Shown piece after piece: positions 1-7,906 of a stretch of 64,000 nucleotides of DNA (its first letter is position 1; each line of letters opens with the position of its first letter). The notes beneath the pieces were generated by a model. It was not told where the DNA came from. It did no database searches and was given only the letters and a program-made list of their open reading frames with translations. Source of the stretch: JBGTFE01 sp036403235 (lineage in GTDB: Bacteria > Acidobacteriota > Blastocatellia > Pyrinomonadales > Pyrinomonadaceae); assembly GCA_036403235.1 (NCBI GenBank), contig DASWRI010000044.1, forward strand, positions 1-64,000, written 5' to 3'. The position numbers were made by a program, and so were the translations under genes.

Positions 1-67
1 CAACATCTTATTAACCGTCCGCGACGGTTTGATGATGATTAGAAAAGAAAGAGATTAAGGAGAATCT

Positions 68-616
68 ATGGCAAACGAACTTTATGAAATCCCTTTGAAA
101 AAAATCGACGGCAGCGAAACGAATTTGAGCGAATACAAAGACAAGGTTCTGCTCGTCGTCAACGTCGCTTCGAAATGCGGTCTGACGCCGCAATATGAAG
201 GTTTGCAGAAGCTTTATTCGAATTACCGCGACAAAGGTTTCGAGATTCTCGGCTTTCCGGCCAACAATTTTATGGGACAGGAGCCGGGAACCGAAGACGA
301 AATCAGGGATTTTTGCTCGACTAACTACGACGTTGAGTTTCCGCTTTTTTCGAAAATTTCGGTCAAAGGCGACGACCAGCACCAGCTCTATCATTATCTG
401 ACCGAAATTAAACCGGACACGGACGTCAATGACGGCGGGCTCGAAGAAAATTTGAGCGGCTACGGGCACAAACGCTCGACGCCGGGCGAGGTTTTGTGGA
501 ATTTCGAAAAATTTCTCGTCGGCAAAAACGGCGAGGTTGCCGCGCGGTTTGCGCCCGACGTGACGGCCGAAGACGAAAGATTGATTGAAAAAGTCGAGCA
601 GGAGCTCGCAAAATAA
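68..616 (+). CDS. Glutathione peroxidase family protein (Cys type)
   Basis: 182 residues, the usual length for bacterial thiol peroxidases of the GPx family. The active-site signature NVASKCGLT places the peroxidatic residue at Cys37, so this is a cysteine and not a selenocysteine enzyme. The FPANNFMGQEPGT segment supplies the catalytic Gln, VLWNFEKFLV the Trp/Asn, and the FCSTNYD segment a probable resolving Cys. Such enzymes reduce hydroperoxides, usually with thioredoxin as donor; a thioredoxin lies about 6 kb downstream. No signal peptide, so cytoplasmic. Start ATG at 68 has TAAGGAG upstream. It heads a co-directional series of redox genes. Family assignment is firm; the reductant is inferred. 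Confidence 0.93.
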   Translation: MANELYEIPLKKIDGSETNLSEYKDKVLLVVNVASKCGLTPQYEGLQKLYSNYRDKGFEILGFPANNFMGQEPGTEDEIRDFCSTNYDVEFPLFSKISVKGDDQHQLYHYLTEIKPDTDVNDGGLEENLSGYGHKRSTPGEVLWNFEKFLVGKNGEVAARFAPDVTAEDERLIEKVEQELAK

Positions 617-620
617 ATTT

Positions 621-1019
621 ATGGCCGAGCTCAAAACAAAAGAAACAAAGGCGAGCGTCGAGGAATTTTTAAACACCGTTGCGAACGAAAACGTTCGCGC
701 GGATTGCCGGAAAATCGCCGATTGGATGAATCAGGCGACCGGCGCAGAGCCGAAAATGTGGGGCGCAAACATCATCGGCTTCGGCAACCGGCATTTGAAA
801 TACGAATCGGGACGCGAGCTCGAATGGATGAAAATCGGATTTTCGCCGCGCAAGCAAAATATCACGCTTTATCTGAATCTTGGTTCAGGCTGGAACGAAG
901 ATTTGTTGTCAAAGCTCGGCAAACATAAAACGGGAAAAGGCTGTCTGTACATCAAGCGTTTGAGCGACGTCGACGAAAACGTTCTCGAAAAACTTATTCA
1001 AGGGTCGGTGAAAAAATAA
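621..1019 (+). CDS. DUF1801 domain protein
   Basis: About 132 residues from the ATG at 621, four bases after the glutathione peroxidase stop; a longer reading from 585 would overlap that gene and is less likely. The sequence shows the DUF1801 (YdhG-like) pattern: an N-terminal EEFLNTV helix, KMWGANIIGFG, then IGFSPRKQNITLYL and a C-terminal CLYIKRLSDVD. The family has an SCP/START-like small fold of unknown biochemistry and is common in soil bacteria. It lies between the peroxidase and an aldo/keto reductase that begins two bases after its stop, so the three are probably co-transcribed. No function should be inferred beyond this. Confidence 0.85.
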   Translation: MAELKTKETKASVEEFLNTVANENVRADCRKIADWMNQATGAEPKMWGANIIGFGNRHLKYESGRELEWMKIGFSPRKQNITLYLNLGSGWNEDLLSKLGKHKTGKGCLYIKRLSDVDENVLEKLIQGSVKK

Positions 1020-1020
1020 A

Positions 1021-1920
1021 ATGGAAAAACGAAAATTCGGAAAAACTGATATGGAATTTTCCGTGCTCGGCTTCGGCGGCGCGGAAATCGGCTACAACCC
1101 GAATCAAACGCAGGAGGACGTAAATCTTCTGCTCAATTCGGCGCTCGACGCGGGGCTCAACGTGATTGATACGGCGGCGGCATACAAAACTTCGGAGCAG
1201 ATGATTGGCGAAGCCGTCGGCAAACGGCGCAAGGATTATTATCTGCTGACAAAGTGCGGCGCGCTCGACGCTTTTACGCGGTCTGACTGGACGAAAAAAG
1301 GAATTCTGGAAACAATCGAAAACAGTTTGCGAAATTTGAAAACCGACTATCTAGACATCGCGCAATTGCACAGCTGCGACGCGCAGACTTTGCGGCAGGG
1401 CGATGCCATCGAGGGCTTGCAGCGCGCGCAGGAAAAAGGCTACACGCGCTATATCGGCTATTCGGGCGACCGCGAAGACGCGAAATACGCCGTCGAATTA
1501 AACGTTTTCGACTCGCTTCAAACTTCGGTTTCAATCGCTGACCAGACGCCGATTGAAACAAATATTCCGCTCGCGGTCGAAAAAGGCCTCGGCATTATCG
1601 CCAAACGGCCGATTGCCAACGCCGTCTGGCGGCACGATGCAAAGCCGTCGGATTCGTATCATCACGCATACTGGGACAGAATTCAAAAATTAAAATATCC
1701 GTTTCTGGAAAAAAGTCTGGAAGAAGCGACGGCGACCGCTTTACGTTTTACGATGACGATTCCGGGCGTTTCGACGATGATTGTCGGCACGACCAGACCG
1801 AATCGATGGCAGGAAAACGCGCGCTACGTCGCTGAAGGCGCGCTTTCGGACGAAGAATTTGAGGAAATCCGCCGCCGCTGGAACTCGGTCGCCGACGAAA
1901 GCTGGATTGGACAAACTTAA
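1021..1920 (+). CDS. Aldo/keto reductase
   Basis: 299 residues with a complete aldo/keto reductase TIM barrel. Visible catalytic elements are the Asp/Tyr in VIDTAAAY, the Lys in LLTKCG and the His in AQLHSC; SYHHAYW and STMIVGTTRPN come near the C-terminal cofactor-binding end. The family reduces aldehydes and ketones with NADPH. The start at 1021 is two bases after the previous stop, indicating coupling. Sequence alone does not give the substrate; the setting beside a peroxidase and other flavin and NADPH reductases suggests detoxification of reactive carbonyls. Confidence 0.92.
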   Translation: MEKRKFGKTDMEFSVLGFGGAEIGYNPNQTQEDVNLLLNSALDAGLNVIDTAAAYKTSEQMIGEAVGKRRKDYYLLTKCGALDAFTRSDWTKKGILETIENSLRNLKTDYLDIAQLHSCDAQTLRQGDAIEGLQRAQEKGYTRYIGYSGDREDAKYAVELNVFDSLQTSVSIADQTPIETNIPLAVEKGLGIIAKRPIANAVWRHDAKPSDSYHHAYWDRIQKLKYPFLEKSLEEATATALRFTMTIPGVSTMIVGTTRPNRWQENARYVAEGALSDEEFEEIRRRWNSVADESWIGQT

Positions 1921-1977
1921 ATCAATTACGAATTACAAACTAAAAAACGTATTTTGCAGTAAACGAGCAAGGGAAGA

Positions 1978-3045
1978 ATGAGCAAATTATTTGAAAAATT
2001 GAAGCTGCGCGAAATCGAGTTTCGAAACCGCATCTGGGTTTCGCCGATGTGCCAGTATTCGAGCGTGGACGGAATGCCGACCGACTGGCATCTGGTTCAT
2101 CTCGGCACGCGCGCGACGGGCGGCGCGGGGCTCGTGATTCAGGAAGCGACGGCCGTTTCGCCCGAAGGCCGCATTTCGCCCGAAGACGCCGGCATTTGGT
2201 CGGACGCGCACGCCGAAGCTTATCGCCGGATTACCGATTTTATCAAAAGTCAGGGTGCTGTCGCCGGGATTCAGCTCGCGCACGCCGGGCGAAAAGCTTC
2301 GACCGCCGCGCCCTGGAACGGCGGCAAAAAAGTCGACGAAACAAAAGGCGGCTGGCAGACGATTGCGCCGAGCGCCGTTGCCTTTGCCGAAGATTACCCG
2401 ATGCCGCGCGAGATGGCGGAAGCGGATTTTGAAAAAGTAAAAAACGACTTTGTCGCGGCGGTGAAACGCTCTTTGAACGCGGGCTTTGAAGTCATCGAAA
2501 TTCACGCGGCGCACGGTTATCTGCTGCACGAATTTCTGTCGCCTCTGTCGAATAAGCGAACGGACGAATACGGCGGAAGCTTTGAAAATCGAATTCGTTT
2601 TCCGCTCGAAATTATAAAAGCCGTGCGCGAAAGTGTTCCGCAAAATTTACCGGTTTTTGTGCGAATTTCGGCGACGGACTGGACGGCCGGCGGCTGGGAC
2701 TTGGAGCAGTCAGTCGAGTTTTGCCGCGCTTTGAAAGATACGGGAGTCGATTTGATAGACTGCTCGACCGGCGGAAACGTGCCGCACGCGCGCATTCCGG
2801 TCGCGCCGAATTATCAGGTGAAGTTTGCCGATGAAATTCGCCGGAAAGCCGAGATTCCGACGGCAGCGGTCGGAATGATTACGGAAGCCGGGCAGGCCGA
2901 AGAAATTTTGCAAAACGGACAGGCCGACGCGGTTGAAATCGCGCGCCAGTTTTTGCGCGACCCTTATTTCCCGTTTCACGCGGCGAAGGAACTCGGCGTG
3001 AAAATCGATTACGTTCCGAAGCAATACGGGCGCGCGATAGATTGA
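1978..3045 (+). CDS. Old Yellow Enzyme family NADH:flavin oxidoreductase (YqjM-like)
   Basis: 355 residues, an FMN-binding TIM barrel of the OYE family. The N-terminal SPMCQYSS segment (Cys25, Tyr27) matches the redox-sensing Cys and Tyr of the thermophilic-like YqjM class. The substrate-binding His pair is in IHAAHGYLLHEFLSP (His176, His179), and HAGRKAS is the conserved loop. C-terminal GMITEAGQAEEIL and ARQFLRDPYFP bind the FMN phosphate. It reduces activated C=C bonds of enals, enones and nitro compounds using NAD(P)H. RBS AAGGGAAG precedes the ATG. It is followed 16 bases later by a luciferase-like flavoprotein. Confidence 0.94.
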   Translation: MSKLFEKLKLREIEFRNRIWVSPMCQYSSVDGMPTDWHLVHLGTRATGGAGLVIQEATAVSPEGRISPEDAGIWSDAHAEAYRRITDFIKSQGAVAGIQLAHAGRKASTAAPWNGGKKVDETKGGWQTIAPSAVAFAEDYPMPREMAEADFEKVKNDFVAAVKRSLNAGFEVIEIHAAHGYLLHEFLSPLSNKRTDEYGGSFENRIRFPLEIIKAVRESVPQNLPVFVRISATDWTAGGWDLEQSVEFCRALKDTGVDLIDCSTGGNVPHARIPVAPNYQVKFADEIRRKAEIPTAAVGMITEAGQAEEILQNGQADAVEIARQFLRDPYFPFHAAKELGVKIDYVPKQYGRAID

Positions 3046-3061
3046 TTTTTGGAGTTTAAGT

Positions 3062-4084
3062 ATGAGCAGTTTTTCAAAAATTTCGATTTCGGTTCTGGAT
3101 TTGTCGCCGGTTCTCGAAGGCGCGAGCGCGACGGACGCGCTTCGCAATACGCTTTCGCTGGCGCAGCACGCGGAAACGCTCGGTTATAAAAGGTTTTGGC
3201 TGGCCGAACATCATAATATGACCGGAATCGCGAGCGCGGCGACGTCGGTCGTCATCGGCTATGTCGCGGGCGGAACGGCGACGATTCGCGTCGGCGCGGG
3301 CGGAATCATGCTGCCGAATCACGCGCCGATTGTTATCGCCGAGCAGTTCGGAACGCTCGAATCGCTTTATCCGGGACGCATAGATTTAGGCCTCGGGCGC
3401 GCGCCCGGCAGCGACCAGCGCACCGCCCTCGCTCTGCGGCGAACGTTGAATACGGACGGCGACGATTTTCCCGAACTTCTGGAAGAGTTGCGGTTTTTCT
3501 TTCGCGAGCCGGTCGAGAATCAAAGAGTTCGGGCCGTTCCCGGCGCGGGGTTGAACATACCGATTTGGCTGCTCGGCTCATCCGGTTTCAGCGCGCGCCT
3601 GGCGGGCGAGCTCGGTCTGCCGTTTGCTTTTGCCGGACATTTTTCGCCGGAAAATATCTTGCCCGCGCTCGATATTTACCGCCGGTTTTTTACAAAATCG
3701 GACGAGCTCGAAGCGCCGCGCGCAATGCTCGCGCTCAACGTCGTCGCCGCCGAAACGGACGAGGAAGCGTGGTTTTTGGCGACTTCGCAATTTCAATCGT
3801 TTCTGCGTTTGATTCGCGGCACGCCCGGAAAGCTTCAGCCGCCGGTTGAAAATATGGACGAGATTTGGGACGAGCGCGAAAAAGCGTTGGTCGATGCGCG
3901 TCTCGGCGGCTCGATAATCGGAAGCGCGGCAACGATTGAAAGAGAACTTGAAAAAATTCTGGACGCGGCCAAGATGGATGAATTGATGGTAAACGCGATG
4001 ATTTACGACCATCAAAAGCGCCTGCGCTCGTATGAAATCGTCGCCGAAGTCTGGAACGGAAAAGCCGAAGGCAAATCGGCGTAG
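3062..4084 (+). CDS. LLM class flavin-dependent oxidoreductase (MsnO8-type)
   Basis: 340 residues with a bacterial-luciferase-like TIM barrel. Typical blocks are FWLAEHHNM near residue 45, AGGIMLPNHAP, VIAEQFGTLESLYPGRIDLGLGRAPG and the central WLLGSSGFSA. These match the MsnO8 subgroup of FMN-dependent monooxygenases that are close to LuxA. There is no LuxB partner, so light emission is not implied. RBS GGAG lies ahead of the ATG. Sequence does not reveal the substrate; together with the neighbouring OYE and aldo/keto reductases it belongs to a redox operon. Confidence 0.9.
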   Translation: MSSFSKISISVLDLSPVLEGASATDALRNTLSLAQHAETLGYKRFWLAEHHNMTGIASAATSVVIGYVAGGTATIRVGAGGIMLPNHAPIVIAEQFGTLESLYPGRIDLGLGRAPGSDQRTALALRRTLNTDGDDFPELLEELRFFFREPVENQRVRAVPGAGLNIPIWLLGSSGFSARLAGELGLPFAFAGHFSPENILPALDIYRRFFTKSDELEAPRAMLALNVVAAETDEEAWFLATSQFQSFLRLIRGTPGKLQPPVENMDEIWDEREKALVDARLGGSIIGSAATIERELEKILDAAKMDELMVNAMIYDHQKRLRSYEIVAEVWNGKAEGKSA

Positions 4085-4108
4085 ATAAATTTTATTGAGG
4101 AAAATCGA

Positions 4109-4744
4109 ATGAAAATCGGAATTATCGGAGCGGGACACATCGGCGCAAACGCCGCCAGACTTTTCGTCGAAGCCGGGCACGACGTGACCGTCGCCAATTC
4201 GCGCGGCGCGGAAACTTTGCGCGATTTAATCGCAGAATTGGGCGAGCGAGCGCAGGCCGCGAGCGCGGAAGAAGCGGCAAATTTCGGCGAAATCGTTTTC
4301 GTCTCGATTCCGTTCGGGAAATACAGAGAGCTTCCATTCGAAGCTTTGCGCGGCAAAATCGTGATTGATTCTAACAATTATTACCCCGAGCGCGACGGGA
4401 ATTTTACCGAGCTCGACGAGGGAAAAACAACTTCGAGCGAACTGCTCGCCGCGCATCTTGCGGGCGCGCGCGTCGTCAAAGGATTTAACACGATTTGGTT
4501 CGAGCATCTGAAAACGCAGGGAAACAAAAATCTGCCGATGGAAGAGCGGCGCGCGATTTTTATCGCCGGAGACGACGCCGAAGCAAAAGAAATTGTTTCG
4601 AAATTAATTGCCGATATCGGTTTTGCGGCGGTCGATACGGGCGATTTGGCCGACGGCGCGTCGCAGCAGCCCGGCTCGGCGATTTACAACCGCAATCTGA
4701 CGGCTCACGAAGCCGAGGCGATTCTGGGCTCGGAAGGATATTGA
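4109..4744 (+). CDS. NADPH-dependent F420 reductase-like Rossmann oxidoreductase
   Basis: 211 residues. The N-terminus IGIIGAGHIGANAA is a GxGxxG dinucleotide-binding loop and VTVANSRGAE is the NADP-selecting strand end. The middle VIDSNNYYPERDG and VVKGFNTIW segments are characteristic of the F420:NADPH oxidoreductase-like family (cf. FNO and the STEAP-type reductases). Many bacterial members work without F420, and no F420 biosynthesis gene is seen here, so the cofactor partner is open. RBS GAGGAAAA stands before the ATG. It sits 24 bases after the luciferase-like gene and 29 bases before a second aldo/keto reductase. Confidence 0.85.
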   Translation: MKIGIIGAGHIGANAARLFVEAGHDVTVANSRGAETLRDLIAELGERAQAASAEEAANFGEIVFVSIPFGKYRELPFEALRGKIVIDSNNYYPERDGNFTELDEGKTTSSELLAAHLAGARVVKGFNTIWFEHLKTQGNKNLPMEERRAIFIAGDDAEAKEIVSKLIADIGFAAVDTGDLADGASQQPGSAIYNRNLTAHEAEAILGSEGY

Positions 4745-4773
4745 TAAAAAATAAATTTGAAAAAGGGGAAGTT

Positions 4774-5760
4774 ATGAAATACAGAAAATTAAGAGATTTG
4801 GAAGTTTCGGCGGTCGGGCTCGGCTGTATGGGAATGTCGGATTTTTATTCGGGACGCGACGATACGGAATCGATTGCGACGATTCACCGCGCGCTCGAGC
4901 TCGGCGTCAATTTTCTCGACACGGCCGACATGTACGGGCCGTTTACAAACGAGGAGCTGGTCGGCAAAGCGATAAAAGGAAAACGCGAAAAATTTGTCAT
5001 CGCGACAAAATTCGGTATCGTGCGCGACCCGAACAATCCGCAGATTCGCGGCATCAGCGGCAAGCCCGAATACGTTCGGCAGGCCGCCGAGAGCAGCTTG
5101 AAGCGTCTCGGAATCGAGACGATTGACCTTTATTACCAGCACCGCGTCGACCCGGAAACGCCGATTGAAGACACGGTCGGCGCGATGGCGCGGCTCGTCG
5201 AAGAAGGAAAAGTGCGTCACCTCGGTTTGTCGGAAGCGGGCGCGGAAACTTTGCGCCGAGCGTCGAAAATTCACCCGATTACGGCTTTGCAGAGCGAGTA
5301 TTCGCTCTGGACGCGCGACGTCGAGGACAACGACGTTTTGGCGGCGTGCCGCGAGCTCGGCATCGGTTTTGTTTCTTATTCACCGCTCGGGCGCGGATTT
5401 TTGTCGGGCGAAATCAAAAAGTTTGAAGATTTGGCCGAAGATGATTATCGCCGTTTCAGCCCGCGGTTTCAGGGCGAAAATTTTGACAAAAATATAAAGC
5501 TCGTCGAAAAAATCGAAGAAATCGCGCGCGAAAAAGGCATCACGGCGTCGCAGCTCGCGCTCGCCTGGGTGCTCGCGCAGGGACAGGACATCGTGCCGAT
5601 TCCGGGAACGAAAAGGCGCAAATATCTCGAACAAAACGCTGGTGCGGCCGAGATAATTTTGAGCCAGGAAGATTTGGCGCGAATCGAGGACGTTTTTCCG
5701 AAAGATGCGGCCAGCGGTCTGCGCTATCCGGAGGCGATGATGGCAAGCGTTAATAGATAA
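4774..5760 (+). CDS. Aldo/keto reductase (AKR13-like)
   Basis: 328 residues from the ATG at 4774 (RBS AAAAGGGGAA); longer readings run into the preceding gene. Catalytic elements are Asp/Tyr in FLDTADMYG, Lys in IATKFG and His in YYQHRVD. The C-terminal IPIPGTKRRKYLEQNA is the NADP-phosphate-binding segment. The SVGLGCMGMSDFY start and length match the YakC/AKR13 type that reduces aldehydes. It is only distantly similar to the aldo/keto reductase at 1021, so this is not a recent duplication. A degenerate inverted repeat follows at once, before the OsmC gene. Confidence 0.93.
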   Translation: MKYRKLRDLEVSAVGLGCMGMSDFYSGRDDTESIATIHRALELGVNFLDTADMYGPFTNEELVGKAIKGKREKFVIATKFGIVRDPNNPQIRGISGKPEYVRQAAESSLKRLGIETIDLYYQHRVDPETPIEDTVGAMARLVEEGKVRHLGLSEAGAETLRRASKIHPITALQSEYSLWTRDVEDNDVLAACRELGIGFVSYSPLGRGFLSGEIKKFEDLAEDDYRRFSPRFQGENFDKNIKLVEKIEEIAREKGITASQLALAWVLAQGQDIVPIPGTKRRKYLEQNAGAAEIILSQEDLARIEDVFPKDAASGLRYPEAMMASVNR

Positions 5761-5765
5761 AGGAT

Positions 5766-5841
5766 TTAGCCTCGAATAACACGAATTATTCGAATAAGAA
5801 ATAAAAAAATAATTTGTGCTATTTGTGCTATTCGTGGCTAA
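5766..5841. repeat. Intergenic inverted repeat with 9-nt tandem units
   Basis: Between the aldo/keto reductase stop and the OsmC gene. The left arm has degenerate tandem units of the AATTATTCG type, the right arm tandem ATTTGTGCT units ending in ATTCGTGGCT. The outer arms (TAGCCTCGAATA and TATTCGTGGCTA) pair almost fully. It belongs to the family of tandem-unit inverted repeats found throughout the window and could fold into a long hairpin in the transcript. Confidence 0.8.
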
Positions 5842-5867
5842 AAATAAAAAAGAAAAGGTGGAAAAAT

Positions 5868-6296
5868 ATGGCTGAAAGAAGTGCGAAAGCAAGTTGGGAA
5901 GGCGGTTTGATGGACGGCAAGGGGACGATGACTCTGGGCAGCGGCGCGTTTAAAGGCGCGTTTTCGTTCGCCACCCGAATGGGCGACGAGCCGGGAACAA
6001 ATCCCGAGGAATTAATCGGCGCGGCGCTCGCGGGCTGTTATGCGATGGCTTTGAACGCGACGCTCGAAAAGGGCGGGCTGAAGGCGAAAAGCATCAAAAC
6101 CGAAGCGAAAGTTTATCTCGGCAAAGACGATGCGGGTTTTGCGATTCGGAAAATCGATTTGACCGCCGACGCCGATGTCGAAGGTCTCGAAGACGAAAAG
6201 TTTCAGGCAATCGCCGAAGAAGTGAAAAAGGGCTGCCCGGTCAGCAAAGCGCTGGCGGCGACGCCAATCAATTTGACGGCAAATTTGGTAAAATAG
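5868..6296 (+). CDS. OsmC/Ohr family peroxiredoxin
   Basis: 142 residues from the ATG at 5868 (AAAGGTGG upstream). The two redox Cys are recognisable: one in AALAGCYAMAL, preceded by the PEELIGA helix, and one in KKGCPVSKAL. This is the OsmC-type thiol peroxidase of organic hydroperoxides; length and Cys spacing are typical. It is followed by thioredoxin 64 bases downstream. Family membership is firm; regulation cannot be seen apart from the repeat element in its leader. Confidence 0.93.
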   Translation: MAERSAKASWEGGLMDGKGTMTLGSGAFKGAFSFATRMGDEPGTNPEELIGAALAGCYAMALNATLEKGGLKAKSIKTEAKVYLGKDDAGFAIRKIDLTADADVEGLEDEKFQAIAEEVKKGCPVSKALAATPINLTANLVK

Positions 6297-6360
6297 AGTT
6301 AAAGGGAAAAGGCAATCGATTTGCCGAAAAGCAATAATTAAATTATTAAGGAGAAAAACA

Positions 6361-6690
6361 ATGGGAAATTTTACAAAAGCAGTTACGGACACAAATTTTG
6401 AATCGGACGTTTTAAGCTCGGACAAACCGACTCTGGTCGATTTCTGGGCAGAATGGTGCGGGCCTTGCCGCGCGATTGCGCCGACGGTCGAAGCGGTCGC
6501 CGAGGAATTTGACGGCAAGGCAAACGTCGTCAAGATGAACGTTGACGAAAATATGAACGTCCCGCAGCGCTATGGCATTCGCGGCATTCCGACTCTGATT
6601 TTATTCAAAAACGGTCAGGAACAGGAACGCTACGTCGGCGGCAATATCAGCCGCGAAAAACTGGCCGAATTGATTAATCAATACGTTTAA
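6361..6690 (+). CDS. trxA: Thioredoxin
   Basis: 109 residues, a single thioredoxin domain with the WCGPC active site (Cys33, Cys36), the DFWAEWC strand, and the cis-Pro in RGIPTLILF. Canonical cytoplasmic thioredoxin. RBS AAGGAG before the ATG. It probably supplies electrons to the nearby GPx-type and OsmC-type peroxidases, which is inferred from family knowledge. The chromosome may hold further thioredoxins, so the symbol is provisional. Confidence 0.96.
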   Translation: MGNFTKAVTDTNFESDVLSSDKPTLVDFWAEWCGPCRAIAPTVEAVAEEFDGKANVVKMNVDENMNVPQRYGIRGIPTLILFKNGQEQERYVGGNISREKLAELINQYV

Positions 6691-6700
6691 TAGAGGGGCG

Positions 6701-6769
6701 AGAGACGAGGGACAAGTGACTGGCGAAAGGAATAAAGATTCTTACACTCGTCACTTGTCCCTCGTCTCT
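6701..6769. repeat. Perfect 20-bp inverted repeat between trxA and the quinone reductase
   Basis: Arms 6701-6720 and 6750-6769 are perfect reverse complements over 20 bp (core ACGAGGGACAAGTGAC), separated by 29 bases. The right arm ends six bases before the ATG at 6776, leaving no room for a Shine-Dalgarno sequence. No T-tract follows directly, so it is not a classical terminator. Confidence 0.93.
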
Positions 6770-6775
6770 AAATTT

Positions 6776-7744
6776 ATGAAAGCAATCGTTGTCAGAGAAT
6801 TCGGCGCGCCGGAAGTGATGAAGCTTGAAGAAGTCAAAACTCCCGAAGTCGGCGCTGCGCAAATTTTGGTGCGCGTCAAGGCGGCCGGGATAAATCCGGT
6901 CGATACGTATATTCGCGGCGGAAACTATGCGCAAAGACCGCCTCTGCCATACACGCCGGGAAAAGATGCGGCGGGCGTTGTCGAAGCCGTCGGCGCGGGC
7001 GTCGAAAACATAAAGGTCGGCGATAGAATTTACACCGCCGATTCAGTGACCGGAACTTACGCCGAATTCGCGCTCTGCGAAGCGAATCAGGTTCACAAGC
7101 TGCCCGAAAACGTTTCGTTCGAGCAGGGCGCGGGCGTTTTCGTGCCTTACGCGACGAGCTTTCGCGCTTTGTTTCAAAAGGCGAAAGGAAAATCGGGCGA
7201 AACAATTCTCGTTCACGGCGCGTCGGGCGGAGTCGGCATCGCTTCGGTTCAATGGGCGAAAAACGCCGGTCTGAAAGTTATCGGGACGGCCGGCTCGGAA
7301 GACGGAAAACAACTCGCTAAAGAGCAGGGCGCGGACTACGTTCTCGACCATTCGGACGAAAATTATCTCGCCGAAATCAAAGAAATCACGGGCGGAAAAG
7401 GCGTCGATATAATTTTGGAAATGCTCGCGAACGTAAATTTGCAAAAGGATTTCGAAATTCTGGCGATGTTCGGGCGCGTGACAATCATCGGCAATCGCGG
7501 AAGTCTCGAATTCAACCCGCGCGCCGTGATGGGCAGAGACGCCGTCGTTTACGGCATGGCGCTGTTTAACGCGCCGGAAGCGGAAATGCGCGAAATTCAA
7601 AACGCGATTTACGAAGGTTTGAGCAAAGGCTTTTTAAATCCGGTCGTCGGCAAAACCTTCCCGCTCAGAGAGGCCGCGGCCGCGCATCACGCCGTCATCG
7701 AAGAAAAAGCGTTCGGCAAAACCATTTTAGTAAGTGATAAGTGA
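6776..7744 (+). CDS. NADPH:quinone reductase (zinc-free MDR family)
   Basis: 322 residues starting at the MKAIVVREFG methionine at 6776; earlier in-frame ATGs lie inside the inverted repeat. Medium-chain reductase of the quinone oxidoreductase (QOR, zeta-crystallin) class: YTPGKDAAGVVEAVGAGV is the GroES-like domain signature and VHGASGGVGIASVQWA the Rossmann loop. It lacks the zinc ligands of alcohol dehydrogenases. It reduces quinones with NADPH. Its last residues and TGA stop come from a run of repeat units (GTGATAA type), so repeat and gene overlap at the 3' end, while another repeat touches its 5' end. Confidence 0.93.
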   Translation: MKAIVVREFGAPEVMKLEEVKTPEVGAAQILVRVKAAGINPVDTYIRGGNYAQRPPLPYTPGKDAAGVVEAVGAGVENIKVGDRIYTADSVTGTYAEFALCEANQVHKLPENVSFEQGAGVFVPYATSFRALFQKAKGKSGETILVHGASGGVGIASVQWAKNAGLKVIGTAGSEDGKQLAKEQGADYVLDHSDENYLAEIKEITGGKGVDIILEMLANVNLQKDFEILAMFGRVTIIGNRGSLEFNPRAVMGRDAVVYGMALFNAPEAEMREIQNAIYEGLSKGFLNPVVGKTFPLREAAAAHHAVIEEKAFGKTILVSDK

Positions 7745-7779
7745 AAAGTGATAAGTTTCCGATTTATCACTTACCACTG
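7730..7779. repeat. Heptamer inverted repeat overlapping the quinone reductase stop
   Basis: Units of the GTGATAA/GTGAAAA type. AAGTGATAA at 7746-7754 pairs perfectly with TTATCACTT at 7764-7772; an extra unit upstream encodes the last codons and the TGA (7742-7744) of the preceding gene. Likely folds at the transcript 3' end. Confidence 0.85.
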
Positions 7780-7820
7780 ATTTTGTTTCAAAACCAAACA
7801 CTTTCCCGCTTAACTTGAGA

Positions 7821-7835
7821 TGGCACAGTGATTGC
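7821..7835 (+). promoter_or_regulatory. Predicted sigma-54 (RpoN) promoter
   Basis: TGGCACAGTGATTGC matches the -24/-12 consensus (TGGCAC-N5-TTGC) with the GG and GC doublets exactly 12 bases apart. It lies about 70 bases upstream of the hemerythrin start. No enhancer-binding regulator gene is in the window. Confidence 0.7.
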
Positions 7836-7857
7836 GGTTTATAAAATCCAAACGTGA

Positions 7858-7876
7858 GAATGTATCAAATACATTC
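7858..7876. promoter_or_regulatory. 8-bp inverted repeat in the hemerythrin leader
   Basis: GAATGTAT (7858-7865) and ATACATTC (7869-7876) form a perfect dyad with a 3-base spacer, placed between the predicted sigma-54 promoter and the start codon. It could be a protein-binding operator or a 5' mRNA hairpin; sequence does not decide which. Confidence 0.55.
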
Positions 7877-7906
7877 TATCTAAAATAATAAAAACGAGGA
7901 GAAATT

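Noticed and set aside
11..676. Long minus-strand frame over the glutathione peroxidase gene
   Set aside because: It is the complement of a clear GPx gene; such antisense frames recur over most genes here because of codon bias.
3062..4084. Bioluminescence gene (luxA)
   Set aside because: Luciferase-like fold only; no luxB, luxCDE or related genes, and the subgroup is a general monooxygenase type.
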